Shown piece by piece: positions 1 to 7,480 of a stretch of 12,721 nt of DNA (positions are counted from its first letter, which is position 1; each line of letters starts with the position of its first letter). A model generated the notes under the pieces. That model did no database searches. It was not told the DNA's origin and worked only from the letters and a program-made list of their open reading frames with translations. A program made the translations under genes and the position numbers. Source of the DNA: Gammaproteobacteria bacterium (lineage in GTDB: Bacteria > Pseudomonadota > Gammaproteobacteria > Pseudomonadales > Azotimanducaceae_A). The DNA is taken from contig DUAT01000168.1 in assembly GCA_012960755.1 (NCBI GenBank), positions 1 to 12,721 of the forward strand, read 5' to 3'.

Positions 1-1
1 C

Positions 2-91
2 GCGGAACCGGTGGACCCTTACTCCCCAATGGTTGGCAAAAATTTCCCTCGCAATGTTTTTTTTGGTGATACACACCAGCGAGCTTCGTGA
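2..91 (+). pseudogene. Remnant of a DUF3604 family gene, cut by window edge
   Basis: Frame 2 is open from the left edge and reads ...DPYSPMVGKNFPRNVFFGDTH before drifting to QRAS and a TGA stop at 89-91. DUF3604 proteins (PF12228, from memory) carry near their N-terminus a stretch of the form YSP..G.NFP..V(Y/F)(F/W)GDTHLHT, where the GDxHxHT part is probably metal-binding. Here the match holds through GDTH, but the second His and everything after it are missing. The gene would start just outside the window and point toward the 3' end of the receptor. No downstream part of the family is recognisable in 92-230, so this is a truncated relic and not a working gene. The match is short (about 25 residues) and judged from memory. 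Confidence 0.5.
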
Positions 92-167
92 CATCAGCGA
101 TCGTGGATAATTTTCCGTATTCTACTGTCAAGCGTCTTCTAAATTAAACAATCATACCTTAGCTTTA

Positions 168-194
168 CGGAGGAGGGCGTGCTGCCTACCTCCG
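168..194. other. Hairpin downstream of the receptor gene
   Basis: CGGAGG at 168-173 pairs with CCTCCG at 189-194. The stem extends inward by AGG (174-176) with CCT (185-187), leaving one bulged A (188) and an 8-nt loop. It lies 37 nt past the receptor stop codon, the position expected for a transcript end on the minus strand, but no U-run follows the stem on either strand. It could be a 3'-end stabilising hairpin or a weak terminator. The rest of 92-230 shows nothing recognisable. Confidence 0.3.
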
Positions 195-230
195 AGGATT
201 AGATCATGGGGTATATGGATCTATGCGGCA

Positions 231-2474
231 TCAAAACTTGAATTTTGCGGTCACACCCGCATAGCGTTCGGCATTACGAGGCGTAATATGTACAAGTGCC
301 GTCGTGTTGCCAAAAAGAACACCAAAATCTATTAGCTCACTTCGGTAGCTTTCGTCAAAGACATTGTTTACAAATGCGGTAACTTCGTAGCGGTCTTCTT
401 TGTCAACGATCCCAAATCGAAGATTCGCAATACCATAGCTGTCCTCTTTCATAAATGGAGCTTGCGAAAGGCCAAAGCTGATTTCATCCTGCCACACGTA
501 TAAAACATTGGCATAAAGATCAAAAGGCAGGTTAACCAGGCCCTGCTGATACTCGAGTGCAATCGTGTACTTCCACTCAGGCGAATTCGGTAATTCACCG
601 CCATCAACAGTCTGAAATCCAGCAATACAACCCTGCGCCTCTGTCTGGTAGCGATAACATTGCGCGCCACTGTATTCGTTGACGACTGCATCGATATAAG
701 CGGCATTGAATATCAAGCTAAAGCGTTCGGACAACAGTGTCAGGGATTCAAGTTCAATACCCCTCGTCTCTAACTCACCGACATTCGCTTTCCTGAACAC
801 AATTGTGGGTCCGGTAGTAATAGCAGTTTGCACCTGAAAATCATCATAAGTCGTCTGGAACGCCGTAACATTCAACTGCATTCGCTGATCCCACAACGTA
901 CTTTTTATACCAATTTCGAACGCATTGGCTGTTTCAGGCTTGATCGGGTTGTCGGCATTGCTCTGAGAAAATCCAGCCGTGATGTCGTACGCCTGCGCTT
1001 TATGACCTCGCGTATAGCTTGCAAAGATCATTGAATTGTCATTCAAAAAGCGTTGAACCGATATTTTGCCGGTGACCGCATCATCCTCATCATCTGCAAC
1101 TATGGTTATTGGTGTTGCCACGGCAAAGTCTGTGACTACCGTACTTATTTCCTCATCGACATAGCGTAATCCCAGGCTAACTGTTGTGTTCTGACTTGGA
1201 CGCCAGTTCAGCTGGCCAAAAACCGCATAGTTTTCATTACTCGCAAAAGCATCAAAATTCGCTGGCGCCACAGGTAGAATCCGGAAAAATGAACGGTCCA
1301 CGTCCGTATCTGAGTAGTAAAAGCCAAGCAGATAGTCATAGTTGTCGTAGGTCGGCGATAATAGACGCAGTTCCTGGGAAAAGAACTCCAGTTCGCGAAC
1401 GCTATCTGAGTAGAAATTGCCGCTGACAGCCCCGCCGGTAAATATTGCCAGCACATCGAGTTCACTTAAGTCCACGTCTTCACTGTTGGTGTAGTCCCAT
1501 TCGTCATACGCGGTAATCGATACCAGTTGAAAATCACCGATATCAACACTGAGTCGAGCACTTACGCCTTGTGAATCATTGTCGCTATTCGGCAGTGTGT
1601 CGTACCGAACCGTTGTGTTGTCATCTGTAGCATTGATGCCTGCGGCAAAAACGGATTGAGGTATAGCGCCAAACAGCGCTGCTCCTGGTTCAAACCCGCC
1701 AAGAACACGTGCACAGCATTGACTCTCCTCTTCTGTAACATAGGCTTTCAGTTGAAGGTCGACGTTGTCGTTTATTCCCCAGTACAACTTGCCGCTGAAA
1801 CCCTTGCTTTCTTCGCTATTGAAGTCATCAAGACCGGTGGCTAGATTATCGACCCAGCCATCAAGGTCAGCTGAGTGTGCAGTGAGGCGAAACCCAGCAT
1901 TGTCAGAGATTGGGCCCGATACAGATGCTATTACCTTGTAATAGCTCTCGTCCGTTGCCGTCAGCTCAACAGACCCCTCGAACTCATCAGACGGGCCCTT
2001 GGTGGTGATGCTGATGACACCGGCAGAAGAAGCTTTACCAAAGAGAGTACTTTGCGGACCGCGGAGCACTTCTATGCGCTCAATATCCACCATATTCGCC
2101 AGGCCCTGGCCCTGCTGGACCTTGGCGACATCATCGACGATAACAGCCACGCCCTGCTCGATTCCAATACCAAACAGGTTCGTACCGATACCGCGAATAC
2201 TAAAAGCACTGTTGGTCTTGTTGTTACTTTCGGTCACCGTGAGCGAAGACGATAGTCGCGCAATATCTCCAGTGCTCTGCAAGCCAAAACTGGATATCAT
2301 TTCAGCACTAATTGCTGTAACAGAAACCGGGACATCCTGGATACTCTGCTCCCGCTTCTGTGCGGTAACGACAATTTCCTCAATTTGCAGGATGTTTTCT
2401 GCCGTGGCGGCACTCGATGCCAATGCGGTAAGGGCGCCTACAAGTACGCCGTAAGTTATCGACCTGATTTTCAT
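231..2474 (-). CDS. TonB-dependent outer-membrane receptor
   Basis: A 747-residue outer-membrane beta-barrel transporter that takes up a ligand, here probably an oligosaccharide, using energy passed on by TonB-ExbBD. Residues 1-25 form a signal peptide ending near ATA. A TonB-box-like EEIVVTA sits at about 32-38 and leads into the plug domain, whose typical VLRGPQSTLFGKASSAG stretch is at about 137-153 and is followed by GVISITTKGP. The rest is the 22-strand barrel, ending in the aromatic F-K-F expected of BAM-inserted barrels. The start is supported by AAGGA on the minus strand (complement of 2482-2486), spaced 6-7 nt from the ATG. It is transcribed divergently from the sugar operon and was presumably co-regulated with it, perhaps through the now broken LysR gene between them. 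It resembles the general proteobacterial receptor class more than SusC. The substrate cannot be read from sequence and is inferred from the neighbours. Confidence 0.95.
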   Translation of the reverse strand: MKIRSITYGVLVGALTALASSAATAENILQIEEIVVTAQKREQSIQDVPVSVTAISAEMISSFGLQSTGDIARLSSSLTVTESNNKTNSAFSIRGIGTNLFGIGIEQGVAVIVDDVAKVQQGQGLANMVDIERIEVLRGPQSTLFGKASSAGVISITTKGPSDEFEGSVELTATDESYYKVIASVSGPISDNAGFRLTAHSADLDGWVDNLATGLDDFNSEESKGFSGKLYWGINDNVDLQLKAYVTEEESQCCARVLGGFEPGAALFGAIPQSVFAAGINATDDNTTVRYDTLPNSDNDSQGVSARLSVDIGDFQLVSITAYDEWDYTNSEDVDLSELDVLAIFTGGAVSGNFYSDSVRELEFFSQELRLLSPTYDNYDYLLGFYYSDTDVDRSFFRILPVAPANFDAFASNENYAVFGQLNWRPSQNTTVSLGLRYVDEEISTVVTDFAVATPITIVADDEDDAVTGKISVQRFLNDNSMIFASYTRGHKAQAYDITAGFSQSNADNPIKPETANAFEIGIKSTLWDQRMQLNVTAFQTTYDDFQVQTAITTGPTIVFRKANVGELETRGIELESLTLLSERFSLIFNAAYIDAVVNEYSGAQCYRYQTEAQGCIAGFQTVDGGELPNSPEWKYTIALEYQQGLVNLPFDLYANVLYVWQDEISFGLSQAPFMKEDSYGIANLRFGIVDKEDRYEVTAFVNNVFDESYRSELIDFGVLFGNTTALVHITPRNAERYAGVTAKFKF

Positions 2475-2813
2475 AATATTATCCTTGTTCGCGCTACGTT
2501 ATTTGAGTTCGACGCTCTGCCCGTCAGTAGGAAAATCTGCACCTGTTAATTGCGCAACCCCATTAGAACATAGCTGAAAATGAATGACAGGGCTAGCACA
2601 TATGCCTACCTAAATGCTGACTTTTGTGATTCTTCAAAGATAATATTTGGGTTTATGGCTACAAAGAAACAGGACATTCGTATGCGTTTGTATCGGCCTG
2701 CCCGATGGACCAATCTTATAGAAAAGGCATTAGTGGCTAGAACTACCCCTGATAATCGTGAATAGCGGCCCATTACCCAGCTATGTCATAGGCAAAATCG
2801 ATGGAGAAAGGCG
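2475..2813. promoter_or_regulatory. Divergent intergenic region between receptor and lysR remnant
   Basis: This 339-bp gap separates the receptor from the plus-strand genes and must hold the receptor promoter and probably the operon promoter. It is AT-richer than its flanks. I see no convincing sigma-70 promoter: the best plus-strand pair is CTGACT (2617-2622) with TAATAT (2641-2646), 18 bp apart and about 4/6 matches each. A perfect 5-1-5 palindrome, CTATG-T-CATAG, occupies 2781-2791, 22 bp before the lysR start, and could be part of an operator, although it is short. An open frame at 2580-2765 has no ribosome-binding site and no recognisable product. Confidence 0.4.
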
Positions 2814-3195
2814 TTGAAGTCATTGAGAGCCGTTAACCTGAACCTTCTGCCAATACTGCATGAGCTGTTGATACGCTCCAGCGTCACCGAAGCCGCCAAT
2901 GCACTCTTTTTGAGTCAGTCCGCTACCGGCGAAGCGCTGGGGCGCCTGATAATTAAATATTATCGTGCAGGACGTCTTTCCACGGATACGGGAAGACATT
3001 GAATTATATAAAGCCATAATAAACAACGGGTTAAAAAAAAAGAGTTCGGGTCGAGTTACTATTCTTTTCCAGAATAATTGACAGCGATATCAAATATGGA
3101 CACTATCAAACTCGACGCCGTGGCGGTTTGGCATCGCCTCAAGCCAGAATTTGGCGGGAAATCATAATAAAAATCCCAATTGAGGAACTTGAGCA
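2814..3195 (+). pseudogene. LysR-type regulator, degraded remnant
   Basis: The intact ancestor was a LysR-family transcription factor of about 300 residues. A TTG start at 2814, preceded by GGAG with 7-nt spacing, opens a 62-codon frame whose first 44 residues are a clear LysR/NodD-type winged-helix N-terminus (VNLNLLPILHELL, then VTEAANALFLSQSATGEALGRL). It then loses register. A second frame (2965-3081) reads DVFPRIREDIELYKAI, like the linker helix after the DNA-binding domain. A third (3096-3167) reads KLDAVAVWHRLK, which resembles the family C-terminus (often ..VWHxR..), and 3152 onward in yet another frame reads WREII, like the usual final WLRExI. Most of the effector-binding domain, roughly 150-200 residues, is gone. 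The gene sits between the receptor and the sugar operon, the usual place for a LysR activator of divergent genes. The N-terminal part is a confident match; the later fragments are weaker. Confidence 0.65.
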
Positions 3196-4503
3196 GTGGA
3201 TTCTACGGTACCCGGCAGAATTGAACAGGGCGACGCCCACGAAGCAGCTAACTACAGGTTTGCATTAACGGCATTGACTAGCCTCTTTTTCATGTGGGGC
3301 TTTATTACCTGCCTGAACGATATTCTGATCCCACATCTGAAGAATGTGTTCTCACTCAATTATGCCGAGGCCATGTTGATCCAGTTCTGCTTCTTCGGCG
3401 CCTACTTTGTCATGTCGATTCCGGCTGGCGCGCTGGTTCACAGAATCGGTTACAAACGTGGGATCGTGGTCGGCCTGGTCATCGCCGGAGTTGGTTGTGG
3501 CCTGTTTAATCCGGCGGCTTCGTTACGGGAGTACGGTCTTTTTCTGGGAGCTTTGTTTGTCCTAGCATCAGGCATTACGATTTTGCAGGTTGCTGCAAAC
3601 CCCTATGTGGTGATTCTAGGGCCTGTCGGGACAGCGCCCAGTCGGTTAACGATGACACAGGCGTTTAATTCACTGGGAACGACAGTTGCCCCGTTCTTTG
3701 GTGCGTTTATGATCCTTGCCGCTACCTCTGAATTCTCGGCTGACATTGCGAGTATCGCAGCAGAAGAAGTGGCGACTTTTCGTGAGCAAGAAGCGGATGC
3801 TGTCAAGGTGCCTTATCTGATACTGGCGGGTGCCCTGTTTGTTCTAGCGGTGATCTTCAGCCTGCTGAAACTGCCAGTTTTTGATGACGAATCGGCAGCT
3901 GCATCTTCGTCGCACGAATCCGGATCCATCTGGCAGTTTTCACATCTCGCCCTGGGCGCGCTCGGGATTTTCATTTACGTCGGGGCAGAAGTATCGATCG
4001 GCAGCTTGCTGATCAGCTATCTGGGTGAATCTAACATTGCCGGGATGCCGGAAACCGAGGCAGCGGGTTATGTCGCCTACTACTGGGGCGGCGCCATGGT
4101 CGGTAGATTTATTGGATCCGTTGCCATGACCCGGGTAAAGCCAGGTTCTTTGCTCGCGTTCAATGCTGTTGCTTCAGTAATTCTGCTTGCTATGGTCATA
4201 CTTGGCAGTGGGTCGATAGCCATGTGGGCGATACTGGCCGTGGGACTGTGTAACTCGATCATGTTCCCGACCATTTTCAGCCTAGCGGTACAGGGGCTCG
4301 GACCTTACACAAGCAAAGGTTCAGGCCTGCTGTGCCTCGCAATTGTTGGTGGTGCAATCATTCCTCTGGCGCAGGGCATACTGGCTGATGCAATCGGACT
4401 GCAGCTTTCCTTCATTCTTCCTGCTGTCTGCTATCTCTATATTGTCTATTACGGGTTGAAGGGGTGCGAGATCAAATTTACGGTTGAGGGACAAACAAAT
4501 TGA
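3196..4503 (+). CDS. FHS-family hexose:H+ symporter (GluP/FucP-like, MFS)
   Basis: A 435-residue inner-membrane major facilitator transporter of the fucose-galactose-glucose:H+ symporter family (E. coli FucP has 438). The first helix carries the family stretch [20 protein letters not shown] at 29-48, with Asp42 at the position of FucP Asp46. The next signature is [14 protein letters not shown] at about 130-143, followed by [18 protein letters not shown]. FucP has LETAANP at this place, with functional Glu135; here the residue is Gln131, as I recall for glucose/galactose members. This favours glucose or galactose over L-fucose. A soluble stretch at about 233-246 separates the two six-helix halves. 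The GTG start has GAGG (3182-3185) 10 nt upstream. The stop overlaps the ATG of the next gene (TGATG), so the two are probably translationally coupled. It is the first intact gene of the operon. Confidence 0.93.
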   Translation: MDSTVPGRIEQGDAHEAANYRFALTALTSLFFMWGFITCLNDILIPHLKNVFSLNYAEAMLIQFCFFGAYFVMSIPAGALVHRIGYKRGIVVGLVIAGVGCGLFNPAASLREYGLFLGALFVLASGITILQVAANPYVVILGPVGTAPSRLTMTQAFNSLGTTVAPFFGAFMILAATSEFSADIASIAAEEVATFREQEADAVKVPYLILAGALFVLAVIFSLLKLPVFDDESAAASSSHESGSIWQFSHLALGALGIFIYVGAEVSIGSLLISYLGESNIAGMPETEAAGYVAYYWGGAMVGRFIGSVAMTRVKPGSLLAFNAVASVILLAMVILGSGSIAMWAILAVGLCNSIMFPTIFSLAVQGLGPYTSKGSGLLCLAIVGGAIIPLAQGILADAIGLQLSFILPAVCYLYIVYYGLKGCEIKFTVEGQTN

Positions 4504-6941
4504 TGCAGGTACTGAACCCGATGAAGCTATTGGTCACTTTTTGGTCTTTGATGCTCACTGTTTTTGCGCTGACAGGCTGTGACACGTCGGAAACCGCTTC
4601 TGCGCCCCAAGGCGGACAGGCTCCTGTCGAAGCAGGCTATCGTGATCTTAACAATAATGGTCGATTAGATACCTATGAAGATGAGTCAGCACAGATGGTT
4701 GCCCGGGTGGCTGACCTGCTGTCGCGCTTGACCCTCGAACAGAAGGTTCGTCTGGTCAGCGGCCTGGGTATGAACATGAACCTGGACCAGCCTGGTGACT
4801 TCGAAACAGTACCCGGTGCGGCTGGCTATACGTATCCGATCGATGAACTGGGTATTCCTTCTATTGTGCTCGCCGATGGACCTGCGGGTTTGCGAATCTG
4901 GCCAAAGCGTACCGGAGAGGAACGAACCTACTACGCCACCGCGTTTCCGATTGAAACATCGCTGGCTTCGTCCTGGGATACTGACCTGATCGAATCAGTG
5001 GGCAGGGCAATGGGCGACGAGGCGAAGGAGTACGGTGTGGACGTACTGCTTGCTCCAGGTATGAATATTCACCGGGACCCACGAGGTGGCAGAAACTTTG
5101 AATACTATTCTGAAGATCCTTTTTTGAGTGGCCATATGGCTGGCGCGCTGATTAACGGTGTCGAATCAGTCGGCGTTGGTGCAACACCTAAACACTATGT
5201 GGCCAACAATCAGGAAACCAACCGGGTCATGGTTGATACTATAGTCGGTGAGCGTGCACTGCGAGAGATCTACCTGCGCGGTTTTGAGATTGCTGTAAAG
5301 AAGTCTGATCCCTGGGCGATTATGAGCGCCTACAATAAAGTCAACGGCATTGCGGTGTCCGAGCACAGGCCGTTGCTGGTTGATGTTCTTCGCGAAGAGT
5401 GGGGATTCAGCGGCGTTGTCATGACGGACTGGTTTGCTGGATATGATCCTGTCGCACAGATGATTGCGGGTAACGAACTGCTGATGCCGGGTCAGGAGAA
5501 TCGTACATTGCAGATTCATGAGGCGGTGCTGAACGGCGATCTGGATGAGGCAATACTAGATCGCAATGTCGCTTTGATTATTGAGATGGTGTTTAAGTCG
5601 CCAACCTTTGCCGGTTATGCCCATAGTGATGATCCCGATCTTAAAGCCAATGCCAAGACGGCGAGAGTGGCTGCAGCAGAAAGTGCTGTACTGCTGAAGA
5701 ACGAAAAACGAGTGCTTCCACTGACGTTTTCTACGAAGAAAATTGCGACTTTCGGCATCGGTTCCTATGAGTTCGTTTCCGGCGGCACAGGTAGCGGCGA
5801 TGTTAATGAGTCTTACACAGTGGCTCTGATAGATGGGCTAACTAACCGTGAATATGAAGTCGACAAGTCGCTGCAGGAAATTTATGAGCCCTATATTGCG
5901 GGGGAGAAGCTCAAACTTCCCAAGAAAAAGTTCTTCTTTGAGTCGGTTCCGCCGCTGCCTGAAATGCCTCTCGGTAGTGATTTACTGGACGGTGCCGCGG
6001 TTGCTAACGACATCGCCCTGCTCACCATCGGACGAAATTCAGGGGAATTCCAGGACCGTGGGCTGAAAGGTGACTTTTATCTGACTGAAGCCGAACGAGC
6101 CATGATTGATGGGGTTTCCAGCGCTTTTCATCGCGCAGGGAAGAAAGTTGTTGTAATCCTGAATATAGGCAATGTGATCGAAACGGCAAGCTGGCGGGGT
6201 CAAGCAGATGCGATTCTGCTTCCCTGGCAAGGTGGTCAGGAGGCGGGAAATGCCGTAGTGGATGTTCTGACCGGTGACGTGAACCCATCCGGAAAACTAC
6301 CGACAACTTTCCCCATCCGGTATGAAGACGTGCCGTCGTCCGATACCTTTCCAGGCGTAGAAATACCGGGCGAAGAGATTTCAATTGCCGGTGGTCTGCT
6401 CAAAGCAAAGCCTTCGCGCGTTGAGTACGAAGATGACATTTTTGTCGGCTATCGATATTACGATACCTTTGATGTATCTCCTGCTTATGAATTCGGTTAT
6501 GGCCTCTCTTACACGAGGTTCGAATACAGCGACGTCACAATAGCCGCTAATGGTGGATTTTCCATTACTGTCACTGTAACCAACGCCGGTGCTGTAGCAG
6601 GCAGGGAAGTGATCCAGCTCTATGTCTCAGCACCTGAGGGAAACCTGGTAAAACCAGCAAAAGAACTTAAGGGCTTCGCCAAGACAAGTGAACTCCCACC
6701 AGGAGCATCGGAAACAGTGACCTTTGAGCTGTCGTCGAATGACCTTGCCTCTTTCCATGATGATCGAGCTGCCTGGCTTGCTGAAGGCGGTGAGTATCTG
6801 GTCAGTGTTGGCGCTTCGTCCCGTGACATTCGATCAGTCGCCAGCTTTATTCTTGAAAAGGAAGTTGTTGTCGCAGACAACCTGATTGACCTGTCTCCGG
6901 ATACTAATCCCGAGAGACTACCATCAAGTATCAGACCATGA
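4503..6941 (+). CDS. GH3 beta-glycosidase, lipoprotein, with FnIII-like C-terminal domain
   Basis: An 812-residue glycoside hydrolase family 3 enzyme, expected to remove non-reducing beta-linked glucose (or a similar sugar) from oligosaccharides by the retaining mechanism. The signal ends in the lipobox LTGC (23-26). Asp follows the lipidated Cys, which in enterobacteria favours inner-membrane retention. Residues 48-59 form an EF-hand-type Ca-binding loop (DLNNNGRLDTYE). The catalytic TIM-like domain covers about 75-380, with KHYVANNQETNR and the nucleophile in MTDW (Asp309). The alpha/beta domain follows, with GRNSGEFQDR carrying the likely acid/base Glu515. A fibronectin-III-like domain spans about 672-785. 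The chosen ATG overlaps the upstream stop by one base (TGATG); a TTG one codon earlier is possible. It is followed at once by the edd remnant. Glycosidase is certain, beta-glucosidase is the likeliest activity, and exact linkage is unknown. Confidence 0.95.
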   Translation: MQVLNPMKLLVTFWSLMLTVFALTGCDTSETASAPQGGQAPVEAGYRDLNNNGRLDTYEDESAQMVARVADLLSRLTLEQKVRLVSGLGMNMNLDQPGDFETVPGAAGYTYPIDELGIPSIVLADGPAGLRIWPKRTGEERTYYATAFPIETSLASSWDTDLIESVGRAMGDEAKEYGVDVLLAPGMNIHRDPRGGRNFEYYSEDPFLSGHMAGALINGVESVGVGATPKHYVANNQETNRVMVDTIVGERALREIYLRGFEIAVKKSDPWAIMSAYNKVNGIAVSEHRPLLVDVLREEWGFSGVVMTDWFAGYDPVAQMIAGNELLMPGQENRTLQIHEAVLNGDLDEAILDRNVALIIEMVFKSPTFAGYAHSDDPDLKANAKTARVAAAESAVLLKNEKRVLPLTFSTKKIATFGIGSYEFVSGGTGSGDVNESYTVALIDGLTNREYEVDKSLQEIYEPYIAGEKLKLPKKKFFFESVPPLPEMPLGSDLLDGAAVANDIALLTIGRNSGEFQDRGLKGDFYLTEAERAMIDGVSSAFHRAGKKVVVILNIGNVIETASWRGQADAILLPWQGGQEAGNAVVDVLTGDVNPSGKLPTTFPIRYEDVPSSDTFPGVEIPGEEISIAGGLLKAKPSRVEYEDDIFVGYRYYDTFDVSPAYEFGYGLSYTRFEYSDVTIAANGGFSITVTVTNAGAVAGREVIQLYVSAPEGNLVKPAKELKGFAKTSELPPGASETVTFELSSNDLASFHDDRAAWLAEGGEYLVSVGASSRDIRSVASFILEKEVVVADNLIDLSPDTNPERLPSSIRP

Positions 6942-6995
6942 ATTCTTTTTACCTGGCGGCGTCTGGTAACCCAGCATGCGATGCTGATTTGTTAA

Positions 6996-7256
6996 ATGAT
7001 CCGGGGACGACTGCATGCCGCTATCCAGACAACACCTGATGCTGCAAACGGTGGACTGATCGGATGTATTCAGTATAGAGGCCTCGGCACCATTGATGCG
7101 GAAGCATGCACATTCACTGTTGAAGCAGACCTTGATTCCAGGCCTCCAGTTGTGCTTAAGCTATCGGAACATCACTTAGGTATGGGGGAAGAACTGTTCA
7201 ACCCGTTCAGAACCCAGGTTGGATCGGCGGAAGCCCGTGCCAGCGTGTTGAGATAA
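6996..7256 (+). pseudogene. edd: 6-phosphogluconate dehydratase, C-terminal remnant
   Basis: Edd converts 6-phosphogluconate to KDPG in the Entner-Doudoroff pathway and is normally about 600 residues with a [4Fe-4S] cluster. Only its last ~85 residues remain: GRLHAAIQTTPDAANGGLIG matches the G-K-V-P-A-A-I-H-x-x-P-E-A...GG-x-I region, and HHLGMGEELFNPFRTQVGSA matches the family end (..GxGRELFxxxRxxVxxAE.GAS). All cluster ligands and most active-site residues are lost. The same frame is open from 6963 to a TAA at 6993-6995 and may hold a few more decayed Edd codons (LVT..). No ribosome-binding site precedes the ATG, so expression is unlikely. Its stop overlaps the eda remnant start (TAATG), the mark of an old coupled operon. 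The identification is from remembered family motifs and is fairly secure because eda and glk follow. Confidence 0.75.
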
Positions 7257-7480
7257 TGGACACGACAGATCTTTTCAGCGAAGTGCGGGTTGTCCCGGTG
7301 GCTGTTATAGAAGATGTGACGAGCGCGGTACCACTGCCAACATTGCGTGGTGCAGGTATTGGCGCGATAGAAGTTACGCTGCGTTCTGAAGCGGCCTTCT
7401 TCCCAACCGGAGACATGACGCTGTCGATTGCAAGAGAATTCCTGGCGTTACCCGATGTACGCTGTGAGACATATGAATAA
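7256..7480 (+). pseudogene. eda: KDPG aldolase, internally deleted remnant
   Basis: Eda cleaves KDPG to pyruvate and glyceraldehyde 3-phosphate and is normally about 205-215 residues. This frame encodes 74. Its N-terminal half (VVPVAVIEDVTSAVPL, then IEVTLRSEAA) matches the Eda N-terminus, including the Glu of the E-V-T-L-R motif. It then jumps straight to FFPTGDMTLSIAREFLALPD, which matches the late FCPTGGI..ENA..YLALPNV segment. About 110 middle residues are absent, including the Schiff-base lysine of LKFFPA, and the final CVGGSWL tail is replaced by RCETYE. The product could not be an active aldolase. The deletion keeps the frame and may have used the repeated FFP/FCP coding. The end overlaps the glucokinase start by 8 nt (ATGAATAA). 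A stable small peptide cannot be excluded but nothing supports one. Confidence 0.78.

Noticed and set aside
1..93. Minus-strand frame open at the left edge, starting MSRSSLVC
   Set aside because: No similarity; the plus-strand DUF3604-like reading of the same bases is far better.
1875..2255. 126-codon plus-strand frame and a 151-codon overlapping one opposite the receptor N-terminus
   Set aside because: Both are antisense shadows of the receptor gene, with no similarity or start signal.
2580..2765. 61-codon open frame in the divergent intergenic region
   Set aside because: No ribosome-binding site, no recognisable domain or signal, and it lies in a region expected to be regulatory.
2781..2791. 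CTATG-T-CATAG palindrome as a LysR operator
   Set aside because: Too short to claim as an operator; listed only as a detail of the intergenic region.
6996..7256. Reading the edd remnant as a genuine small hypothetical protein
   Set aside because: No ribosome-binding site; the content matches only the end of Edd, and the neighbouring eda is also deleted.
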